From contig PUDQ02000001.1 of the NCBI GenBank assembly GCA_002964805.2, forward strand, positions 2,194,001 through 2,258,000: a stretch of DNA of 64,000 bases, read 5' to 3'. A program made the translations under genes and the position numbers. Positions 58,825-64,000 of the stretch are shown here, one piece after another. Under the pieces are notes generated by a model. It did no database searches. It saw only the letters and a program-made list of their open reading frames with translations, and was not told where the DNA came from. The stretch's first letter is position 1. The number at the start of each line of letters is the position of its first letter. This DNA is from Trametes villosa (lineage: Eukaryota; Basidiomycota; Agaricomycetes; Polyporales; Polyporaceae).

Positions 58825-59991
58825 ATGATGAAGACCTTCGGTGGCTTGCTCGGAGTGCTCTGCGCCCTGGTTGCGGTTATGGCGAAGCCTGGGGTCGACC
58901 AGCAGATCGCACAGCTGGAAGCGTCGGACTCCAAGCTCCTGCGCTACCCGACGCAGTTCACGCAGAGCATCATGCCCAAGATGATACACTCGCACAATGA
59001 CTGTGAGTGCGCCCTTGCGTATAGTGTTTCGCGCATATATGCTGATGTTGTGTTGACTCGAAGACTGGAGGGATGTGCCGCTGCTGACCGCGCTCAGCTT
59101 CGGCGTCGCCAGTGTCGAGGCGGACGTCTCCCTCATCAACGGGACGCTTTTCGTGAGCGTCCAGGTTCGTTAGCAGTCAAATAACCAACGCTGACGTCCG
59201 GCCCTTCAGGTCGGACATGAGAGCGCGGCGCTGACGCCGGACCGCACGCTGGACTCGCTATACATCCAGCCACTGCTGCAAATTCTGAAGAAGCAGAACC
59301 CGCGGAACGTGTTCACTGCAGGGAGCACCTCGCCAAAGTGAGCCTCCAAAGCTGGACAGCATGGAGGGACATGAACTCACAATGCATCTCTCAACAGTGG
59401 CGTCTTCGACACTGCCAGCGGCACGCCGCTGCAGCTCCTGATCGACATCAAGACAGATGGTGTCGAGTGCGCATTTGCCCAGGAAGATCGTTGTTCAAGC
59501 GTTTGCTGAAGCTTCTGCCCAGGGCGCTGCCGTTCATCCTGAAGGCCTTCCAGCCCCTGCGCGAGGGCGGCTACCTCACGACCTTCGCCAACGGCACGCT
59601 CACGACCTCCGCCGTGACTGTCGTCGGCACGGGCAACTCCCCACTGGAGCAGGTCAAGGCGCTCTCCCCGCGCGACTACTTCTTCGACGCGCCGCTCACG
59701 CAGCTCTCGGACCCGTCCCTCAACACGACGTGGGACCCGACGCTCTCCCCACTCGCGTCGACGGACTACGAGACCGCGGTCGGCTGGAGCGGGATTGGGA
59801 ACATCACGGACGAGCAGCGGGCGAACATCACGCGCTTTGTGGGCGATGCGCATGCGCGGGGCATCACGGCGCGCTTTTGGGACACGCCTGCGTGGCCGGT
59901 GTATGCAAGGGAGAATATTTGGAGGGCGTTGCTGGAGGGAGGGGCGGACTGGTTGAATGCTGACGACCTCGAAGCCGCCAGTTCGTTCTGA
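58825..59991 (+). CDS. AIM6: AIM6-like PLC-type phosphodiesterase family protein
   Basis: Five exons (58825-59002, 59064-59152, 59210-59337, 59398-59466, 59523-59991) give 310 aa. A hydrophobic N-terminus (MMKTFGGLLGVLCALVAVM) is a signal peptide or anchor. The PLC-like phosphodiesterase fold shows IHSHNDYWRDVPLLTALSF, VEADVSLINGTLFVGHE (conserved His and Glu), LQLLIDIKTDG, VTVVGTGNSPL and ARFWDTPAWPVYAREN, ending DWLNADDLEAASSF. This is the fungal family named after yeast altered inheritance of mitochondria 6; its substrate is not established. An ATG 30 nt upstream of 58825 is also in frame. Confidence 0.85.
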
Positions 59992-60246
59992 GAGTATTCT
60001 GTCAGTACGCGTATCGTTAGTATGGCCATGAGCGCGGAGGTGTAGCCGGAAAAAGGAAACGACGTGCAATACGAGTATTGGGTTCGCGGAGCAGGTGAAG
60101 GACAACGCACCATCATGACGAGCTCACTGGAAAGGTCCAACTCGTCCCAAGGCGAGGGTTTTGTTGTCGAATCGGCGAGCCCAACAGCGAACAAGAGCTG
60201 CGAGTAGTGATGACGACAGAATATCCGAGATATTAGTATTATACGA

Positions 60247-61252
60247 TCATAGCTGGTTCCATACAGAGGTCTGGTCTACGCCGAGTTTACGGCGAGTGAA
60301 CGACCACCAACGGCTAGGGTTCTCCTTGCCGAGGTCGCCCTGAGCGAGATGGAGGGTACTCCTGACTCCACCAGGGAGGGTCTGGCCGGCCTTGAGGCGG
60401 ATGCCCGCAAATGCAGCAGCCTTGTCCTTCTTTTCTTGCTTGGCAGCCGCCATCTCCTTCAGCGCAAGAGGTTGTGCCAGAACAGTGTCCTGCACCAACG
60501 GTTTGTGGCTGCGTCCAATGCGGAAGAGGAGAGGGGCTTACGACGTGATCCTCGGCAATTCTGGACATCTCCTCCACCGCCGCCTCGTCCCGGAACCTCA
60601 AGGCCTTCTGCAGATTCCTCCGCGTCACGGACCGCAGCTCGCCGCGTGCTTGTGGGGGGACGGTCTTCTCCTTCTCGATGACATCTGCAATGTCGGGGAT
60701 GCCAGTCGCAACCAGAGACTTCGGGTCTGTCTGCCCCACGCGCTTGCCCAGCAACTCCCATCCTACGGCACGGGCGGTCATCTGGAAACGCAGGTCGCGT
60801 GGGTTGTCGACGAGCTCGAGGATGGCGTGCGGGGCGTTGTCTCCAGGCCTGTTTCCGAACTTGTGTACACGCGTGTACCCGCCCGGTCGGTCGGCATAGC
60901 GCTGTGCCAGTTCGCTAAAGAGTTTGGGGACCATGGACTGGTCAAGGAGGAAACCGGTTGCGCGGCGGAAGGCGGGGAGGTCGCCCTTCTTGCCCAGAGT
61001 GATAACCTGTAACAGATGAGCACCAAAGCCTCGAGAGGGCAGTGGATGCGTACCTTCTCCGCTAACCTGGCAGCATCTCTGGCCTTGGGAAGGGTGGTCT
61101 TGATCTGCTCATGTTGAAGGAGGGATGTCACGAGGTTCCTGCAGCATGTTGAATAAAAGAGACATATCTCATATGCAAGAAGCGTACCGCAGCATGAGCA
61201 TCCTATGCGAGGATGTCCTCGAGAGCTTGCGGAACGCGACCCCATGCTTCAT
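60247..61252 (-). CDS. MRPL8: Mitochondrial large ribosomal subunit protein bL17m
   Basis: Bacterial-type L17 of the mitochondrial large subunit. Four exons (61188-61252, 61054-61138, 60542-61006, 60247-60489) give 285 aa. The N-terminus [17 protein letters not shown] continues [19 protein letters not shown] and [19 protein letters not shown], the L17 core. [20 protein letters not shown] completes the bacterial-type domain. A fungal C-terminal extension of about 150 residues follows, basic and ending TSVWNQL. It lies tail-to-tail with the AIM6-like gene (255 bp between stops). Confidence 0.93.
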
Positions 61253-63097
61253 GGTTGTCGACTACAGCGGAGGTAGATGGGCGCCTACGTAGGTAGTTTG
61301 CGCTGTAAAGCAGTTAGACGCTCGCATGGTGTCGGCGATCAGATGCTCCTGCGGCGGAGTGTGAAAGGGGATGCTTCGCGGAGTTGGCTCCCAATGAGGC
61401 CTGAGTTTAGCAAGTTGCGCTTCCGGCTTCTTCTTCTCTGCGGTCAGCACAAGTCCTCGAAATGCTCTGAACAAGTGCCGAAAACCACTTACGCGCACGT
61501 CCAGAATATGTCATGCTGGCGGCCCTCAAGCTGGAAGGCCTAGCACCGCACAGGATCTGTGGCTCCGGCCGATATTACTCGGGATTATGGTCACACTGCG
61601 AATGTAGGATCCGTAACTCGGAGCTGCTCTGAAAACGGCCTACTCAGACGGCGAGGCACGACCGGTAAAGTATTCTGTTTATGTGTTATTAGCCGTCCTA
61701 TAGGCTAATTGACCATAACCCAGGCAGTACGCCATCTATGTACCAAGATGCACGCGGAAATACTGACAACAAGAGTTTGATCACATCCCGCTTGAGTGCA
61801 GCGCCTCTCGAGCGATGTACTTGGAAACAGTCTCACTATCCAGAAGTACGAAACATGCCAGATTCCCCTCATTTCCCGAAGACATCCTTGCCATCCATTA
61901 GTACAACTGTCTGATCGAATCTGAGGTCCAGATTCTCAGCTCGAACACGCTGACTACTTGAACAACGTAGGTGGTCGAATCAACCTCACCATTCACGAGA
62001 GCATTTCTCACGCGCCACCTATTAGGCTTTACTAGCTTCCATGCGTACGCTTCTTCTAGCCAGGCATCCCGGAAGCCACTCGCCGCCGAATCCGAAACGT
62101 CCTCACGCAATGCCGTCCCTTGTATGCACTCATGACGACATAACGACCACCCGTGACCTTCACAGTACTCGTTCTAGCAGCTGTTCTCCCGAGAAGCCTC
62201 GCTTGAATGCAGCCGCAGGGGTGACAGTGTGCTCGTATCGCAGTCTGAACCTGAGGCCTGAGGCACGTCATCTACCCTTTGGCATGCGCTGCGGGGGCCA
62301 CGAGCACGGTGTATCGCGTATTAGGTGTGCTTCCCCTCGGCTACAGTGTTACATGAAGAGCTGATCAGCGGGGAAAAGTCGTGGCAGTTGCGATAGAAAT
62401 TTCAGGGGCACGTCAAACAAAGCAAGTCAACTGCACACCGACGCTGCACATCGCTAGAATACGAGTGCTTCATCTACCCTCCTTAAGATCCGTCCCAGCC
62501 TGACACGACGAAAATCGTCCGCATCTGTCTCATGGCCTTCCATAGATCCTTCAGAGTTGTGGAAGTTCGATATCGGTGCTTCTTGCCTGGCCTCCGGGAT
62601 AGCCACCCTGTCGGAAACGACCCCCGGGGGCAGTAGTCCTGCCCTTTACATAACGAGCTCAGGGAGCACGGTGACAGAGCGTGGTAGCGGATGTGCCAAT
62701 ACTAGCGTCTTGCCATTATCGCCCAGATCCCCGTAAGGACTTCTAAAAGTCGTAGAGGTTATGAAGGGTACGGGCGTGCTCGATAGGAGGCGCAGATCTT
62801 GACGTCTGGCCTGTATTACTCTTGAAACCGGGCTGACTTAGGCTGACTTCCTAAGTTCGATCTACAGCGAGATGAAAATCTGCCTTACAACGCAGTGCCT
62901 CGAACCCTCATATCATATCGTACAGCTACGAAGCATACCAATACATTTGCATACGGAAATTGGTTCCGGACACCGGGAGCGGCGACTTGGATATAATGAC
63001 GAAGGGCACCCTCTTTGACAACACCCTGATGGCACGACTGCACCCACATTCCGCTCTAGAAGCAAGACACCCCTTGTGCCGCGCGTCCCGTGAGCCC
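61253..63097. other. Gene-poor stretch
   Basis: About 1.85 kb upstream of bL17m and downstream of the SMP-30 gene. Only short frames are present. A minus-strand frame at 61262-61498 has no motif and no splice partner. No RNA gene or repeat was recognised. Confidence 0.5.
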
Positions 63098-64000
63098 CTA
63101 GCCCGCGAACTCGAACCTCCATTCACCGCCGGCGAATGCACCCGATAAGTCGACGACGAACAAATTACCGGAATCAGGGTAGTCGGCCTGCCGGGTGGCA
63201 TCGCCCCCACACGCCCCGCAGTGCGCGGTGGTCACGTAGAGCTGGTCGTTGTTCGGCCCTGCCCATGGGGTAAGCGAAGCGCGTACTGCAAGCGAGAAGG
63301 CCTGCTTACCCCCGAACGTGCACGCTGTGATGTTGAGCGCCTTTGGGAAGACGACCTCGAGATCCATCTCGCCGTCCTTGGTATACCTGATGATCCTGGA
63401 CCCGCCCCAGCTGTGCCCGGCACGATTATCAGCGGCTACGTATCGGCGCAGGAGGCTCAGTAAGGACACACCGTGCCGACCACACACCGCCGTCCTTATC
63501 GATGCAGAGGCCATCGGGATACGTTCCCTCGGGCAGACCTTGTGACAATGCGTCTACAAATACCCGTTTTCCGGACACTCGCTCGCCGGTGTAATCGTAG
63601 GCGTATATCTTGTTCTCGAACGAGTCCGTGAACAGCCTAACGTCAGTAGCAATCTCAGATCCCCGGGGACGTCGCGGTAGAAGGACGGAGGGCTCACATG
63701 ATTTGGCCGTCGTCCATCCAGCCCACGCCGTTGCTGTCCTGCGAGCCAAGGCCGCCTGTCAGCCGAGAATCGCGGAACTGCTGGGCAAGCACGAACCGTG
63801 AACGGGCCGGGGTCGAGCACCTCACAGGTGTCCAACTCTGGGTCATAGATGTAGAGCTGCCCGGGTACGTCATTCGCTTTGTTGTACAAGGTTCCTGCGA
63901 CGAAGCGACCCTGAGGGTCACAGGCACCGTCGTTGAATCGAGTGAATGGCTGGAAGGCCGCTGGGAGAGGCCGGCTGAGGTATCGCAATTTTGAGTTCTC
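63098..64000 (-). CDS. SMP-30/gluconolactonase-like protein, 5' end beyond window
   Basis: Six-bladed beta-propeller of the SMP-30/gluconolactonase/LRE-like family, calcium-dependent lactonases. Exons visible in the window are 63797-64000, 63698-63738, 63472-63636, 63310-63410 and 63098-63258. The visible part begins inside the propeller: TRFNDGACDPQGRFVAGTL, VPGQLYIYDPELDTCEV, DSNGVGWMDDGQIM, FTDSFENKIYAYDY, YPDGLCIDKDGGVWSARW, GGSRIIRY, NITACTFGG and DQLYVTTAH. The Asn of FNDGACD and the Asp of YPDGLCIDKDG sit where metal ligands are expected in this family. The stop follows WRFEFAG. The substrate cannot be told from sequence. Confidence 0.9.

Noticed and set aside
61262..61498. Minus-strand 78-codon frame upstream of bL17m
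   Set aside because: No motif, ends at the bL17m start region, and more likely leader or promoter DNA.

Overview
The window is nuclear DNA of a basidiomycete fungus, most likely a wood- or litter-inhabiting agaricomycete. Genes are packed tightly and split by many short GT-AG introns, mostly 45-70 nt. Coding DNA is GC-rich. The protein families include fungal PG/PI-transfer protein, AIM6, MED5, agaric-type F-box-like proteins and a GH5_7 mannanase. No bacterial operon, plasmid, phage or CRISPR signal was seen. I rebuilt exons by hand from splice sites and reading frames. For most genes the exon lengths sum to a multiple of three and give one clean protein, which is the main support for the models.

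Layout. 1-1.0 kb: start of eIF4E, which runs off the left edge. 1.0-3.5 kb: empty. 3.5-7.4 kb: two head-to-head genes of one unnamed basic/coiled-coil family. 7.8-8.6 kb: SPF30-like Tudor splicing factor. 8.6-11.4 kb: no intact gene, with remnants of a tetratricopeptide-like gene. 11.4-29.7 kb: an unbroken housekeeping block of RIO2 kinase, NAA40 acetyltransferase, PEX14, mitochondrial EF-Tu, glycine cleavage H protein, complex I ESSS subunit, a GRIP golgin, Mediator subunit 5 and a cation diffusion facilitator. 30.5-31.0 kb: an inverted-repeat, MITE-like element. 31.2-34.5 kb: eIF3h and a secreted double-psi beta-barrel protein. 35.1-40.2 kb: a tandem duplication of an F-box-like gene. 40.2-43.1 kb: IPI1. 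44.1-46.6 kb: a secreted beta-mannanase of 21 exons. 46.7-54.5 kb: two members of a small unnamed family, an ERI-1-like exonuclease, an NPC2-type lipid transfer protein, a four-helix membrane protein and an F-box/LRR-like protein. 54.5-56.9 kb: empty. 56.9-61.3 kb: zinc alcohol/formaldehyde dehydrogenase, AIM6-like phosphodiesterase and mitochondrial bL17. 63.1-64 kb: an SMP-30/gluconolactonase gene cut by the right edge.

How the genes fit together. Most are translation and organelle housekeeping: eIF4E, eIF3h, RIO2 and IPI1 (ribosome maturation), mitochondrial EF-Tu and bL17, GCV3, ESSS and PEX14. They do not form a biosynthetic cluster. The accessory part is the tandem F-box pair, the mannanase, the secreted barrel protein and the two unnamed families. 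The most unusual features are the two coiled-coil paralogs with exons of identical length, the mannanase with exons down to 3 nt, and the F-box duplication that carried along the last codons of the neighbouring IPI1 gene.
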